Assembly (NCBI GenBank): GCA_030867875.1
Contig: JAOWCC010001634.1
Span: 99,055,321-99,119,320 of the forward strand
Reading direction: 5' to 3'
Length of the DNA stretch: 64,000 bases
From: Actinernus sp. WN-2022
Taxonomy: Eukaryota > Cnidaria > Anthozoa > Actiniaria > Actinernidae
Under the pieces are notes generated by a model. It was not told the origin of the DNA, searched no databases, and saw only the letters and a list, made by a program, of their open reading frames with translations. Below are positions 29,040 through 39,725 of this stretch, piece by piece. The stretch's first letter is position 1. Each line of letters opens with the position of its first letter. The translations under genes were made by a program, and so were the position numbers.

Positions 29040-32000
29040 TGGATTCTCTCGTAGAGCACGTTCCGTTCAACGCACTCATAGTCGGTCCAACGAATTGTGG
29101 GAAGACTGCGTTTCTCATAGAACAACTTCGTGGATCATTTCGTGGTAAGTTCGATTACATAGTACTGATTTGTCCTACGTATGCCCACAACAAAACCTAT
29201 CGTGGATTTGCAAATCGAGATCCTCGTTTCTTCGTCATGTCACCACCGCAGGATGCCATCGATGCTACTTTGAGTATTTGCGCAACATTTTGGTCAGGTA
29301 CCAATACTCTATTGATTCTCGATGATTGCGCCGCATCGAAGGACGTCAAGAAACGAACTGACAAGCTAGTGGACTTAGCTTTTTCATCGCGCAGAATGGC
29401 CTTTGTTCGATGGACACTTTGAGATTTTGGACTACATTAAGGTCAACTAATTATAATATTAATGAGTTAGAGGATTGCCCTACGATTGGCTTAAATAAAT
29501 GAGCTTTGGGAGTTGCTTGTCCCTAGCCGATTTCAAATGGAACGAGCTTTGGGAACTGCTAGTCCCAAGCCGATCTCTCAAGTGTGAAAGTCAATTCAAT
29601 AGAAGTTCGTAAAACCAGGTAACTGGAATGAAAGAGCCAAACAATAGTTTATCCACAAAACGACAAAGCCCTTCGGCTTAAACCTCATGCTCTCAATTTT
29701 TTCACAGCGTGTTCACATCGCATCGCAAATAAGTCTAAATACAGATTCTAGGACATTGTAGCTTTCAAATGAGATGTTATTCAAGCTTATCCGTGCCCTA
29801 GAAGTCAAACAAAAACAGATTCACAGTGACCCACAAAGAAACTGAGCAAGCTGTGTTCATGCATGACTCACGTCGAAACGGGGAAAAAGCCCGTCGGCAA
29901 AACGACAAACAGTGTTCAAACTCTTTCTCAATTTTCTCCCAATCGTGTTCAAACCGCATCGCAAATAAGTCTGAATACAGATTTTTGGAAGATGTAGCTT
30001 TATAATGAGATATTTTTCAAGCTTATCCGTATCCTAAAAGTCAAACAAAATCGGATCCACAAAATCACCCACAAAGAAAGTTAACTGAGCTAGTTGCCGA
30101 AGTTGTCATAATGCGCAGTTTTGTGTATTTCCCTCGCTCGTTTACAGAGTTGAAGGAACTTATCATATCTTTAAAGCAATGGCGATTAAAGTCCGCGGTT
30201 TTTTTTAAATAACAGAAACTGGCTGTTGGATTAGGTAGGCACACGCAGAATCCAAAGGTAAGACACGCAGAATCACTAGTTAAGCCTGACTTTTAGTTTT
30301 CCCAGAAAAGTTTGGAGTAGCTGTTTAAAACAAAATACTACTCACTGTCTCACGATTCAAGTTCAGGTTTGTTCGAAAACTGCGCTAAAAGTATTTTAAG
30401 TTTTACTTTTGTTGTTAGAAGACATACAAAGCTTGTTTATGGTTGTGTAGGCAACGTTCTTATAATTGGCGAATACATAATAAAAGAATAGATCACTATT
30501 GTCGTTCCGTGATTTGCATTGGTGCATTTCGATCCAAGGCAAGAATAAGGCTCTTGCTTTCTAGTTTTCTTGTCAGTGATTCTCAGAAACCGAACAAATC
30601 AGTTGCAAAGATGAGCAAACAGTGTTCCAACTCTTTCTCAATTTTCTACCAATCGTACTTGACTTGATCGCATCGCAAATAAGTCTGAATACATATTTTT
30701 GGAAGATGTAGCTTTATAGCGAGATGTTATTCAAGCTTATCCGTATCCTAGAAGTCAAACAAAATCGGATCCACAAAATCACCCACAAAGAAAGTTTAAC
30801 TGAGCCAGTTGCCGAAGCGGTAAAAAAGCCGGTCGGCAAAACGGCTAGCAGTGTTCCAAGCCGTTCTCAATTTTCTCCCAGTCGTTTTCAAATCGCGTCG
30901 CAAATAAGTCTGAATACAGATTCTTGGAAGATGTAGCTTTAAAATGAGATGTTATTCAAGCTTATTCCTGTCCTAGAAGTCAAACAAAATCACCCAATGA
31001 AACTGAACTGAGTATAGTATAGGCTCGATAAATTCGGGAAAATTCCGCTCCAATTCTCAAACATCGGTGTTTTATAACACAAACAATTCCCTTAAAGACT
31101 GGGATTCCAAATCCCTTTGCTCAAGAAGTACGAAAGTCGTTTGCTTAAAAGTTTACTCATGTGCTAACTGCTGAACTATGGATTTATCTACGTCATAACT
31201 GCGCAGTTTTGTGTATTTCCCTCGTTCGTTTAAAGAGCTGCAGGAACTTATATCTTTAAAGCAATGGCGATGAAACGGAGCTGCGATATTATTATCAGCC
31301 ATGATAGACTTTTAGAATCAGAATGTTAATAATGTTGAGCTTCTCTTTTCTTTTGCTAATAAAACTGGTATCCAAGCAACTAAAATGTAGTTGATATATT
31401 TAGCTTGCTTTAAAGTTCCCGCTTCGCTTTCAGGATCTTAATCACCTCCCATGGGACTCAACACCACGCTACTTGATAATTGTCAATAGATAAATCCGCT
31501 TCTACAGACATTATCATAAGTGGCACGAAATGCCGTTTTAGTTTAACTTTTTACAGTTTTTTATCCAAGGTACAGGGTTTTTTCTAACCGTTTGGGAAGC
31601 TTGAAGAATCATTTTAAAGCTTATTTTAGGGTCTACAAGAAGCCGATTGAAAATGACTTGTGCGTCTTATATTTCAGTAGAAATCGAGACCTGAATATTG
31701 GACTGAGCAGTTTTCCATACAAAATTCGGTCAAAACTCGCTTAGATTCAGAAGGCTAAGGTACATGGGTTTTTGAAAGATACAACTGAGGTCAATAGCTC
31801 TACTGATTTATGTGACCTTTAGCTTTAAAAAGCCGATTGAAAATGATTTTTTCTCTCAAAAATGAAGCTGCGAGAGCGCTTCAAACGTAAGCTAGTGGAA
31901 GCGTTTTCGCCATTTTCTTTGTATTTGAATCTCCCGCTCCTCATTAACTGGGCAATCGTTCAAGTACTTACGGGGACTTATTTATATTCAGAACTGGATA

Positions 32001-32301
32001 TGTCCATTGATTCTGGGCGATGTCTGCACGACATATAGGTCTTTCCATTTGGGTGCTGTCCCAACAACTAACGAGCATATGTAAACCCTTCCGCGAGAAC
32101 GTAGCTATCGTAGTAGCATTCCATACAGCATCGGCTGTAGATGGTAAAAAGATATTTGAGGATTATGGAGGCTCGCAAGAATGCAAAGAGTTACGAACGA
32201 TACTTGGATCTCATAAGTTCGCTCGCATGTGCTTCTGTCTACGCCATCCTTTCGAAGTAGTGTTAGAGCTCCCAGCACCTACGACATATTATCATGGATA
32301 A
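29039..32301 (+). pseudogene. Genome-packaging ATPase, split by an insertion
   Basis: The A32/FtsK-HerA-type ATPase pumps DNA into capsids. The left part (29039-29398) has the Walker A GPTNCGKT near residue 15 and the Walker B LLILDDCA near residue 98. The right part (32020-32301) holds the C-terminal block with WVLSQQ, the sensor region, and a normal stop. A 2621-bp insertion (29399-32019) interrupts the frame between them and is flanked by ATG on each side. Apart from the insertion the two parts look intact, with no other stop seen. The start overlaps the major capsid stop, and the end overlaps the next gene by 8 bases, as in a tight late cluster. The gene cannot make a full protein unless the insertion is spliced out, for which I see no evidence. 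Confidence 0.92.
29399..32019. mobile_element. 2.6-kb non-autonomous transposon in the ATPase
   Basis: The insert has a 3-base target duplication (ATG at 29396-29398 and 32020-32022). Short imperfect inverted ends (GCC...ATGGACA) are likely but weak. Inside are four related copies of an about 230-base block (near 29700, 29945, 30660 and 30890) sharing CATCGCAAATAAGTCTGAAT and ATTCAAGCTTATCC. A separate duplication (30112-30195 and 31198-31280) shares CGCAGTTTTGTGTATTTCCC. No transposase was found. Open frames at 30443-30936 run through the repeats and look accidental. Confidence 0.8.
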
Positions 32302-32842
32302 AGAAATACTCGAGATATTCGGTGAGGATGTAACAGGCTCACCACCAACCGCCCTAGATGTCACATCAGACAATCGTGAATCGCTTTCGATCTTAGCCGC
32401 AACAGGCGTAACGAAAGAATACCTAGGTAAGAACTTTTCCCTAGGAGACATCTCTAGACTTCCTGAGAAAGAAGTAGACAAGTTGTATAGGAGGTATCAG
32501 GCCGTTCTAGCTCAGCAAGTAACGAAAGGCTTAGTCGACGGTGTGACGCGTCTAGCTACCCGTCTAGTTGCCTACCTAGTACCAATAGATTCTCAAGAAG
32601 CCCTGATCAAGGACCTACAAGAAGACCCTCTAGTCCGCAACGAGATCAGTGCTGCGACTGGCCTACTATCGCTTAAGGCAGGTCGCCTTGTAGCTCTAGC
32701 TAGCGTCCTATTCCACATATCTGGCCACGTAGTCATTCCTGGTACAACTGTTGAACATTCGCATATACATACTATATCGAAGCAAGATGGAAGGACAGAC
32801 GGATCAGATAACTGCGAATCCTCCGACGACTGCACCAACTAA
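32294..32842 (+). CDS. Hypothetical Polinton protein (182 aa)
   Basis: This protein is unrecognised. The N-terminal half is acidic with a LPEKEVDKLYRRYQA helix. The middle (about residues 75-100) is amphipathic, and a moderately hydrophobic segment lies near 125-145 (LVALASVLFHISGHVVI). It overlaps the ATPase stop by 8 bases, so it belongs to the same late cluster. Its last about 35 codons lie in the segment that is tandemly duplicated at 33090-33240, so the C-terminal tail (ESSDDCTN) recurs at the end of the next gene. Small virion or assembly proteins are common at this place in Polintons. Confidence 0.65.
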   Translation: MDKEILEIFGEDVTGSPPTALDVTSDNRESLSILAATGVTKEYLGKNFSLGDISRLPEKEVDKLYRRYQAVLAQQVTKGLVDGVTRLATRLVAYLVPIDSQEALIKDLQEDPLVRNEISAATGLLSLKAGRLVALASVLFHISGHVVIPGTTVEHSHIHTISKQDGRTDGSDNCESSDDCTN

Positions 32843-33200
32843 GGTAGAAGATCCAAAGCTCGCTACGGCTGGAAAAGAACTACGCAAAGAGAAAGGTTGG
32901 TTCGAAAGCGCACCTACTAATGCTGTCTTCGCAGTCATCGACGCAGGCGACATACTGGTCGACATGAGTGCTCTCTCAGTTGGTACAGGCACCTTATTGT
33001 TTCGTACAGGCGCTTTATCGTTTTGTACAGGCGCTTTATTGTTTTGTACAGGCGCTTTATTGATTGGTATGGGCGACATACTGATCGAAGCGTTCATTCC
33101 TGGCACAACTGTTGAACCTTCACATATACCTACTATATCGAATCAAGATGGAAGAAGCGGACCAGATAACTGCGAATCCTCCGACGACTGTACCAACTAA
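32787..33200 (+). CDS. Hypothetical membrane protein, duplicated copy 1 (137 aa)
   Basis: The start lies within the end of the previous gene in another frame (56-base overlap). The N-terminus (DQITANPPTTAPTK) is shared with the gene at 33148. The middle has three short repeats of the type FCTGALL and is hydrophobic, so a membrane segment is possible. The C-terminus repeats the ESSDDCTN tail of the previous gene. The pattern is explained by a tandem duplication of about 360 bases followed by divergence. The function is unknown. Confidence 0.6.
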   Translation: MEGQTDQITANPPTTAPTKVEDPKLATAGKELRKEKGWFESAPTNAVFAVIDAGDILVDMSALSVGTGTLLFRTGALSFCTGALLFCTGALLIGMGDILIEAFIPGTTVEPSHIPTISNQDGRSGPDNCESSDDCTN

Positions 33201-33501
33201 GAAAGGAAAAAATCCAAAGCGTGTTGCAGCAGGAAAATTAGCTTGGGAGAAGGCCACTGTCCGTGCAAAAGAAGCTCAAAGGGTGGAGATAGAACGTGAA
33301 AATGAGCCGTCCAAAGAAACTGACGTAGAGAAAGGTCGGTTCGAAAACCTGACTATCCTCGCAGTCATCGGTACTGGCGCTACATTGTTTGGCACGTACT
33401 ATACGTACAAGAAGTATGTAGATGGCAACAAGCGTGTTGCCGCCGTTAGCACGACACAACCTGCAGCTCCGGCAAAGCCAACGGCACTAGACATGGAGTA
33501 A
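33148..33501 (+). CDS. Hypothetical membrane protein, duplicated copy 2 (117 aa)
   Basis: It begins with the same N-terminal block as the previous gene (DQITANPPTTVPTK), then has a basic helix (AWEKATVRAKEAQRVEIERE). One clear transmembrane segment follows (ILAVIGTGATLFGTYYTY, about residues 70-88), then an Ala/Pro tail. This looks like the better-preserved parent form, because its single membrane segment and tail are regular. A TATATCGAATCAAG motif shortly before the ATG is shared with the first copy. The function is unknown. Confidence 0.65.
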   Translation: MEEADQITANPPTTVPTKKGKNPKRVAAGKLAWEKATVRAKEAQRVEIERENEPSKETDVEKGRFENLTILAVIGTGATLFGTYYTYKKYVDGNKRVAAVSTTQPAAPAKPTALDME

Positions 33502-33538
33502 CTCTTAGAGACTAGAGACCATACTTATATATGTCGAG

Positions 33539-33748
33539 ATGGATAAAGAATTGATGAAGACGGCAACCGATGCATCTATAATTGTTGGACTCGCTTCTGG
33601 TATTGGGTGGATCGTAAAAAAGACTACCAAGGAATCTATGCTTAGCGATCCTTCTTCTTCCCTAGTAAATTACGCAAAGTGGACTGTCGTGATACTTGGT
33701 AGCTTATACGCGAAACAATATCTTGAGAAACAAAAGATCATACCGTAA
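33539..33748 (+). CDS. Small membrane protein (69 aa)
   Basis: Two hydrophobic stretches (ASIIVGLASGIGWIV and WTVVILGSLYA) suggest a two-pass or hairpin membrane protein. The stop overlaps the next ATG by one base (TAATG), so the two are probably expressed together. A TATATATG element lies just upstream. I do not recognise the family. Confidence 0.6.
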   Translation: MDKELMKTATDASIIVGLASGIGWIVKKTTKESMLSDPSSSLVNYAKWTVVILGSLYAKQYLEKQKIIP

Positions 33749-34173
33749 TGGCAGCAGCAATTGCTATGACAATTTTCGGCGCTGTTTTGAATGCGACGGC
33801 ATTTACTGGTGGTGGCATACTAGCTAGAATGATTGGAAAGGGTGATATAGATACAGAACGAGAGAGACACGATAGGGCCATCAAAAGACAAGAATCTGAA
33901 ATGACAGCGTATAGAACCGAACGTCAAAGATTATACGACTTTGCACAAAATCAGGAAGGTCTTGAACGCGACGCATACAACGTTCAAAGAGATACCAACA
34001 AAGCCTTCGTGCAATCCGATAAGTTACGTAAGGCGCTAGAAAGGCTCGAAGGAATGAAAGAACCCCGCTTATCTGACTACTACCGACCCTCAAACAATCA
34101 GAAGACTGGCGAGTTGCTCTACGTTGGTGGTGGAATGCTAGGCGTTGGATACGCCATTAGTAGATGGCTATAG
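33748..34173 (+). CDS. Membrane protein with coiled-coil centre (141 aa)
   Basis: The protein has a hydrophobic N-terminal segment (about residues 1-26, AAIAMTIFGAVLNATAFTGG), a long charged helix rich in Arg, Glu and Gln (about 32-105), and a second hydrophobic segment at the C-terminus (LLYVGGGMLGVGYAISRW). Similar small proteins occur in virion gene clusters of Polintons, but I cannot name this one. A minisatellite follows directly after the stop. Confidence 0.65.
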   Translation: MAAAIAMTIFGAVLNATAFTGGGILARMIGKGDIDTERERHDRAIKRQESEMTAYRTERQRLYDFAQNQEGLERDAYNVQRDTNKAFVQSDKLRKALERLEGMKEPRLSDYYRPSNNQKTGELLYVGGGMLGVGYAISRWL

Positions 34174-34179
34174 TCACTA

Positions 34180-34800
34180 CCACTACTACTAGCTACTACT
34201 AGGCTACTACTAAGCTACTACTAAGCTACTACTAAGCTACTACTAGCTACTACTAGGTTACTACTAGGTTACTACTAGGTTACTACTAGGCTACTACTAG
34301 GTTACTACTAAGCTACTACTAAGCTACTACTAAGCTACTACTAAGTTACTACTAAGCTACTACTAGCTACTACTAGGTTACTACTAGGTTACTACTAGGT
34401 TACTACTAGGTTACTACTAGGTTACTACTAGGCTACTACTAGGCTACTACTAGGCTACTACTAGGTTACTACTAAGCTACTACTAGGTTACTACTAGGTT
34501 ACTACTAGGCTACTACTAGGCTACTACTAGGTTACTACTAAGCTACTACTAAGCTACTACTAAGCTACTACTAAGTTACTACTAAGCTACTACTAGCTAC
34601 TACTAGGTTACTACTAGGTTACTACTAGGTTACTACTAGGCTACTACTAGGCTACTACTAGGTTACTACTAAGCTACTACTAAGCTACTACTAAGCTACT
34701 ACTAAGTTACTACTAAGCTACTACTAAGCTACTACTAAGCTACTACTAAGTTACTACTAAGCTACTACTAAGCTACTACCAGCTACTACTAAGTTACTAC
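34180..34800. repeat. 11-bp minisatellite inside the Polinton, about 56 copies
   Basis: The unit GCTACTACTAG or GCTACTACTAA, with a GTTACTACTAG variant, fills the gap between the last small membrane gene and the integrase. Variant runs repeat in larger blocks, which suggests slippage plus unequal exchange after insertion. It holds no gene. Confidence 0.95.
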
Positions 34801-34834
34801 TAAGAAATACGAAAAGAAAAAATACGAAAAAATA

Positions 34835-34837
34835 CGA

Positions 34838-34869
<32 letters not shown>

Positions 34870-34912
34870 GGAATGAGGCCTGGTTCTTATTCTTTTCTTT
34901 TTTTTCTTTTCA
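34835..34912. terminator. A-tract/T-tract hairpin before the integrase
   Basis: GGAATGAGG pairs imperfectly with TTCTTATTC between a long A-rich run and a T-rich run. It resembles the structure at 22581-22668. It may end transcription of the late cluster. Confidence 0.4.
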
Positions 34913-34928
34913 TCTGTTGAAGGTTAGA

Positions 34929-35993
34929 ATGTATAGATGTATGATGGATTCTAAACTTGCGAATGTCTTCTATGGTCCTATGGGCTATTGGAAAGGTCAC
35001 TCTGCAATTGGCAAGCTATCGGTAGCAGCGAAAGCATCAGAAGACGTAGCTAGGAGTTGGTTGGAAAAGCAATCTATGTGGCAAATATATCTACCACCAC
35101 CAAAACACATTCCACGTCCGCATTGGACTGTATCGAAACCAAATAAAGTCCACCAAGCTGATTTGATATTCTTACCACACGATCATCCTGGACGTGGAAG
35201 GAAACTATATAAGTATGCATTAGTGGTAATCGACGTAGCTTCTCGATACAAAGAAGCCGAACCTTTAGCTTCGAAAGATAGTGGTGAAGTTTCTGCGGCA
35301 TTCGAACGAATCTATAAACGTAGTCCACTCGAATGGCCAAAGACGTTGCAAGTGGATCCTGGTAGAGAATTCATGGGACGTATGTCTGAAACGCTAGAAC
35401 TACATGGTACGAAAGTCCAACGAGGCGAGGCTGGTAATCATAGAGCACAAAGTTTTGTCGAAAGAGCAAATAGGACTCTAGCTGAGAGATTGTTTGGGTA
35501 TCAGTATGCACAAGAGATGGTTCTTACTTCGGAAGGATCGGATGCGCGTAGTAGAGAATGGGTAGTTCGTTTACCAATGGTTATCAAAGCCCTGAACAGT
35601 GAGGTGACTCGACTTACAGGAAAGGAGCCTTCGAATTCTGTAGTGACGCAACAAGTAGATCTAAAGACTCCTACATATTCGCGCACTGTTGGATTGAGAG
35701 AAGAGCGCCTACCATTCGACGTCTTAGTTCGATATCTCTACGCACCAGGAGAATTGGAAGGAGGTGAAAAACGTAGAGCTACTGATCCTGTATGGAGTTT
35801 ACAGATATACGTTATTTCGCGAAGTGTAGTATCTTCGGGACAGCCTGTGCTGTACTACCTTGCGAAGCGAGAAGGGGATAAGGACACACCCAAACGTGGA
35901 TTCGTTCGTGAAGAGCTACAAGTAGTTCCACCAGATACGGAACTACCACCAAGAGGTATTCTGTTCGTGCCTAGTGTAGCAACTCGTAAATGA
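34929..35993 (+). CDS. Polinton integrase (retroviral type, 354 aa)
   Basis: The integrase joins the linear element into host DNA. The catalytic triad is visible: Asp in HQADLIFLP (about residue 77), Asp in LQVDPGREF (about 143) and Glu in SFVERANRTL (about 178), with 34 residues between the last two. An N-terminal helical region and a C-terminal domain ending in LPPRGILFVPSVATRK complete it. I use the ATG at 34929; ATGs at 34941 and 34944 are also possible. No stop or frameshift is visible, so this gene may still be functional. It converges with the polymerase, with two bases between the stops. Confidence 0.93.
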   Translation: MYRCMMDSKLANVFYGPMGYWKGHSAIGKLSVAAKASEDVARSWLEKQSMWQIYLPPPKHIPRPHWTVSKPNKVHQADLIFLPHDHPGRGRKLYKYALVVIDVASRYKEAEPLASKDSGEVSAAFERIYKRSPLEWPKTLQVDPGREFMGRMSETLELHGTKVQRGEAGNHRAQSFVERANRTLAERLFGYQYAQEMVLTSEGSDARSREWVVRLPMVIKALNSEVTRLTGKEPSNSVVTQQVDLKTPTYSRTVGLREERLPFDVLVRYLYAPGELEGGEKRRATDPVWSLQIYVISRSVVSSGQPVLYYLAKREGDKDTPKRGFVREELQVVPPDTELPPRGILFVPSVATRK

Positions 35994-35995
35994 AA

Positions 35996-38900
35996 TCATC
36001 CATGTTCTAAGTTTTTATGTCCATAGGCTAATGTATCGATTCCATTATTATGGATCCAACGCTTGGAGTCGAATGGTGAAAGGGATACCTTATTAATGTG
36101 CTGCCCATAGATGTGGTGGCCTTTCGATCGTAGTACATCCATCCCATGCCGGAAGGTCTTCTTAGCAAATAGCGACTCTTTGTACTGCTCGTGGCGGATG
36201 TGCTTCTTTACGACTACCTTGCGGATGCCTTTAGCCTTCCTTATGCTTTTCCCATCAGCCTCTAGGATAGAATACATCTTCGGTCGAAGACCTACATACT
36301 CAGCGATTGGGCGCCCGGCACACTCGTCCTTCATCTTTCCAAGGACTTTCTTGTTCGCTGTACTATGTAGTGGATGCTCCTTAGGGTAGTCAGATGTGTC
36401 GTAGAGATCTTCGTGGGCAGCCATGTCGGCATACACATCGTCTGTCTGGATCTCAAGGAGTAAACTGTCTGTGTCTGTATACATCAGTTGGCATCGGTCT
36501 CCATACTGTCCAAGCAGTTGGTTGTAATAGAAGTCGTACATCAGATGCTTTGAGAGGTCAAGAATGCTCATCCCCACGTAGACTGGACGGTTCAAAGTTA
36601 GTCGACTCTTATGCATATGTAGGGCTGCCAGATCGTCATCGAAGATGTTTGCCCGTGCGAAGGTTGGGCTAGCAATCAGACGTCTAAGTTTGTCCTCTTA
36701 GCTGGCATGCACTAGATCGACATTTACGCGCTTGCGTAAGTTCTCCATGGTTTTGCCGAAGACGCTGTTGTTCATCAACTTGTACAGGTCCTTTTCGAAG
36801 TCGCTCGTAGCCAGTTTACGAAGATCAGTGTTCTTTCGGATATAAGGCTCCATCCATGGACTTTGGTCAAATCGTAGCGCTCTGTGAATCTTCTTGAGAT
36901 GCATGCCTAGGGATATGTAAAGCTGTAGATTGCGGTAGTGGAGTACGTACCGCTCTTTGTCGTGGAGGTTTGGCACAAGCTTTTCAACCTCTATCGACGT
37001 ACCTTTGAGGTTGCGCTGATATTCGGACATCCACTCCTTTGGGACCTTCATACGCTCTGGTGCTAGCGGATAGGCATTGTGTGCGTTGTGGAGTTCTTGT
37101 GGGTATTCGAGATCCACCTCTAGTATGTAGCCCTTGGGGCTGTCAGATGGACAGTCCACTATGGTATTGGTGAGTCCTTGAAGGTCCTCTACCCACCTGA
37201 AGCCTCCAGTTGGTAGTGGCTTACTCATCGCCCATCCATATAGGTTGTTGGCATCGAGGTACTGGATGTACGTTGTGGGCTTGGATTGGTCATGGCACTC
37301 AACCAGAGGATTGTTGGCCTTGGCGTGTCTCTTGGATACCATAGATATTCCACCACGTAGACCTTTCTCTACGAAGAGATGCTGGTCATAGTCCACAAGC
37401 AGTTCGAGCTCCACACCTGTAGTTTTCAAGAGCGCATCCCAAGAGAGACCAGGGCTGGTGTAGTAGTGTGCAGGATCCAAGCCATACTGATGTAGACACG
37501 TTTCCCGAAAGGTCTCAAAGACATCTGCCAGAAGAAGCACGTCAGTTCGGAGATATAGGTCGTGGTAATCTCCCATGTTCTCACAGCCGAAGGTGTTCCA
37601 GACCATCAAGGCGTGTTCGTAGTCCTCCTCGGAAATGCCTTCAGCTGATAGCTTGCTGTAGAAGTCGGCTTGTGATGGGAGTGGATCTGCAAACCGATCC
37701 CAGCTATCCATATACTCATACGGATAGATGCCTTTCCGCAAAAGCAGGCGTTGCCGCTCTACACTAGGCTCATACAGAGCAGTAATCTGGAAGGCTTCTG
37801 GCTGGTTGGCTGACACCAGCTTGTCTAGGGATGCTAAGAGGAATTGAGCGCTGTCGATGAATCGCAGCTGGTCTAAGGAGAACGATATGTACTTCTCCGT
37901 GTTGTTAGGGATACACGTGATCTGCCCCTTCGTCTTGGAAATAGCCTGCATTATTAGATGTGAGTCATAACCACGCAAGTTGTGGAATACGACTGGTATG
38001 GTCGTGGTTTTGGGGTTCAACCGCAGCTTGAGGTTACAAGCATTGTGGGCTGCGCCTCTGTACTTGCCTGTTATGTGGCAATGGTCGCGAACTGAGTCAC
38101 AGTAGAGTGGCTCCTCACACACATGGCAGATTGTGGCCGTATCGTGGGCAAACCAATTCTCTGGGGTCATCCGTATTGGTTTGGGGGTCATCAAAACTAC
38201 TTTGATTCTCGATTCTTCTCGTTGCATTGCCTCCAGGAACCGTTCTGCGGCATCCCGACCTCTGTAAACGACTGGAGGCTCTGTATGACCATCGCATCGC
38301 ACCACTACGTAGCCAAAGCCACAAGCCACATGATGTTGTGTGTTCTGAGTGTTGCTCTTCGTTGGATCCAACTCTGGTCCTGCGATCTTCGTGGTCAAAG
38401 CCTCAAAGTCAGCATAGATAACATACGGAGCTGGTAGCTGTCTGTGGTGGTTTCGGAAGGAGAGCTTGCTTTCACCCTCTTTAGGCATTTCCACTCTCAC
38501 GGCGGTCCCCCCTATACCTTGACACTCGGGCTTGTGGGCTTCTAGGAGGTCTTCTCGGCAGTACCCATGTAGGCATCGCTCGCAGAAGTGCTTTCGGTGT
38601 TCGTGCTTGCTATGACTGTAGAGGAGGCGGTTCAAGTCCTTAATCCAGGCATAGTGGTACTTTCCGGACTCCTCTACGAGCAGCACGTTGATGCGGTGGA
38701 TGTCCCCACATTGCTTGCTAATCCTATAGACTACCACAACACCTTTCTCCCAGCCGAAGACATTGATTGCTAGGTCGTTTTGTTTCTCAACCCGGCAAAT
38801 CTGCGATATGGGTGTTGGTGCATCGACTCCTGTAAAGTCTAGGCCGTCGTCTATAGTATACCTAGATGGTCTGTATGCATGTCCTCCGTGAAGAACTGGA

Positions 38901-39436
38901 AATAACGATGACCGAAGAGCCCATCGTAGGCAGTTATCATCCTTATTTCGAACATTCACCACGGCTTTCTTATTTGCAACTTCCGGAGGTAGTTCGATGA
39001 AGGATCCACCTCTCAGAGGTTGGTAGAGAGCTATGTTCAGATAGAGCAGGATGATGTTGTCGACAACCCATCCAGAGCCTCTATTCGTCCACTTCTCGAG
39101 ACGCTCTAGAATAGTTGGGATGGCTCTGTCTAAGGCCTCATGAATCTCGTCGGTCTGCATGACAACCTCCTGGTTGTGGCGCATCGTAGGGTCAGTAAAC
39201 TCGTTGCTACCGTCCGGATGGTCCTTCCGTAGCATCACCTTCAGAGCGAGTTGGAACTTCACCCCACGTAGGTCGTCGACTTCTTCCACCAACTTCTGAT
39301 GAATATCGTGACGGACACCATCTAGAAAGGCCCTTGGGTCAACGCCTAGTTCGTGGCCTATGGGGACGTCCATCTGCCACCCACGTAGATACTTACCGAT
39401 GGTCCTATGGGTTCGCTCGAATGTGAGGTGTTCCAT
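35996..39436 (-). pseudogene. Protein-primed DNA polymerase B, one in-frame stop
   Basis: This family B polymerase copies Polinton DNA from a terminal protein. Exonuclease motifs are at about residues 337 (YADFEAL), 484 (NLRGYDSH) and 630 (YLRTDVLLLADVF). Polymerase motifs are at about 725 (DANNLYGWAM), 888 (NNSVFGK) and 984 (YTDTDSL). A Cys/His block near 285-306 and an HNH-like insertion (VRDHCHITGKYRG, about 448) are also typical. The frame is closed by one TAA codon (bases 36698-36700 on the plus strand) between the second and third polymerase motifs. Beyond it the same frame is open for a further 233 codons. The N-terminal 912 residues alone lack the catalytic YTDTDSL motif. The upstream promoter-like block is shared with the zinc-finger gene. 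Confidence 0.93.
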
Positions 39437-39500
39437 ATTGGGTGGTTTATATATCTTAGTAAATCTACATGTTTAAATGGTTATACGATATTGAGTAAAT
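39437..39500 (-). promoter_or_regulatory. Promoter-like block of the polymerase gene
   Basis: Read on the minus strand, TTTACTAAGATATATAA lies about 20 bases ahead of the polymerase ATG. About 60 bases of flanking sequence, including an upstream TTTACTCAA, are shared with 39726-39788. This suggests a common early-type promoter. Confidence 0.6.
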
Positions 39501-39515
39501 GTGTGTGTGTCTAGT

Positions 39516-39725
39516 CTAGTTTTCGTTAACGATGGGTTTAGGGTGGTAGGTAGGACAGTTCTTCTTCTTATGTCTCCGCAAGGCAGAGTCGCAGCTTAGC
39601 TCTCCGCCACAACTCTCACAAATGTATTGCTTTGGGACCCTAACGCACGGGGTTTTGCGATTCTCTCGATGGCGTTCCAGATTCCAACTCCTCTTAAATA
39701 CTCTTCCACACTTCTCGCATTCCAT
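39516..39725 (-). CDS. Small zinc-finger protein (69 aa)
   Basis: Two Cys2-His-Cys-like fingers are visible: CEKC followed after 12 residues by His and then Cys, and CESC followed after 12 residues by His and then Cys (HKKKNC). The rest is basic. It lies upstream of the polymerase on the same strand and shares its promoter-like block, so it is probably an early gene. It may regulate transcription or assist replication. I know of no close family. Confidence 0.7.
   Translation of the reverse strand: MECEKCGRVFKRSWNLERHRENRKTPCVRVPKQYICESCGGELSCDSALRRHKKKNCPTYHPKPIVNEN

Noticed and set aside
30443..30936. Open frames of 70-74 codons inside the insertion in the ATPase
   Set aside because: They run across internal repeat blocks, have no known domain and do not resemble a transposase.
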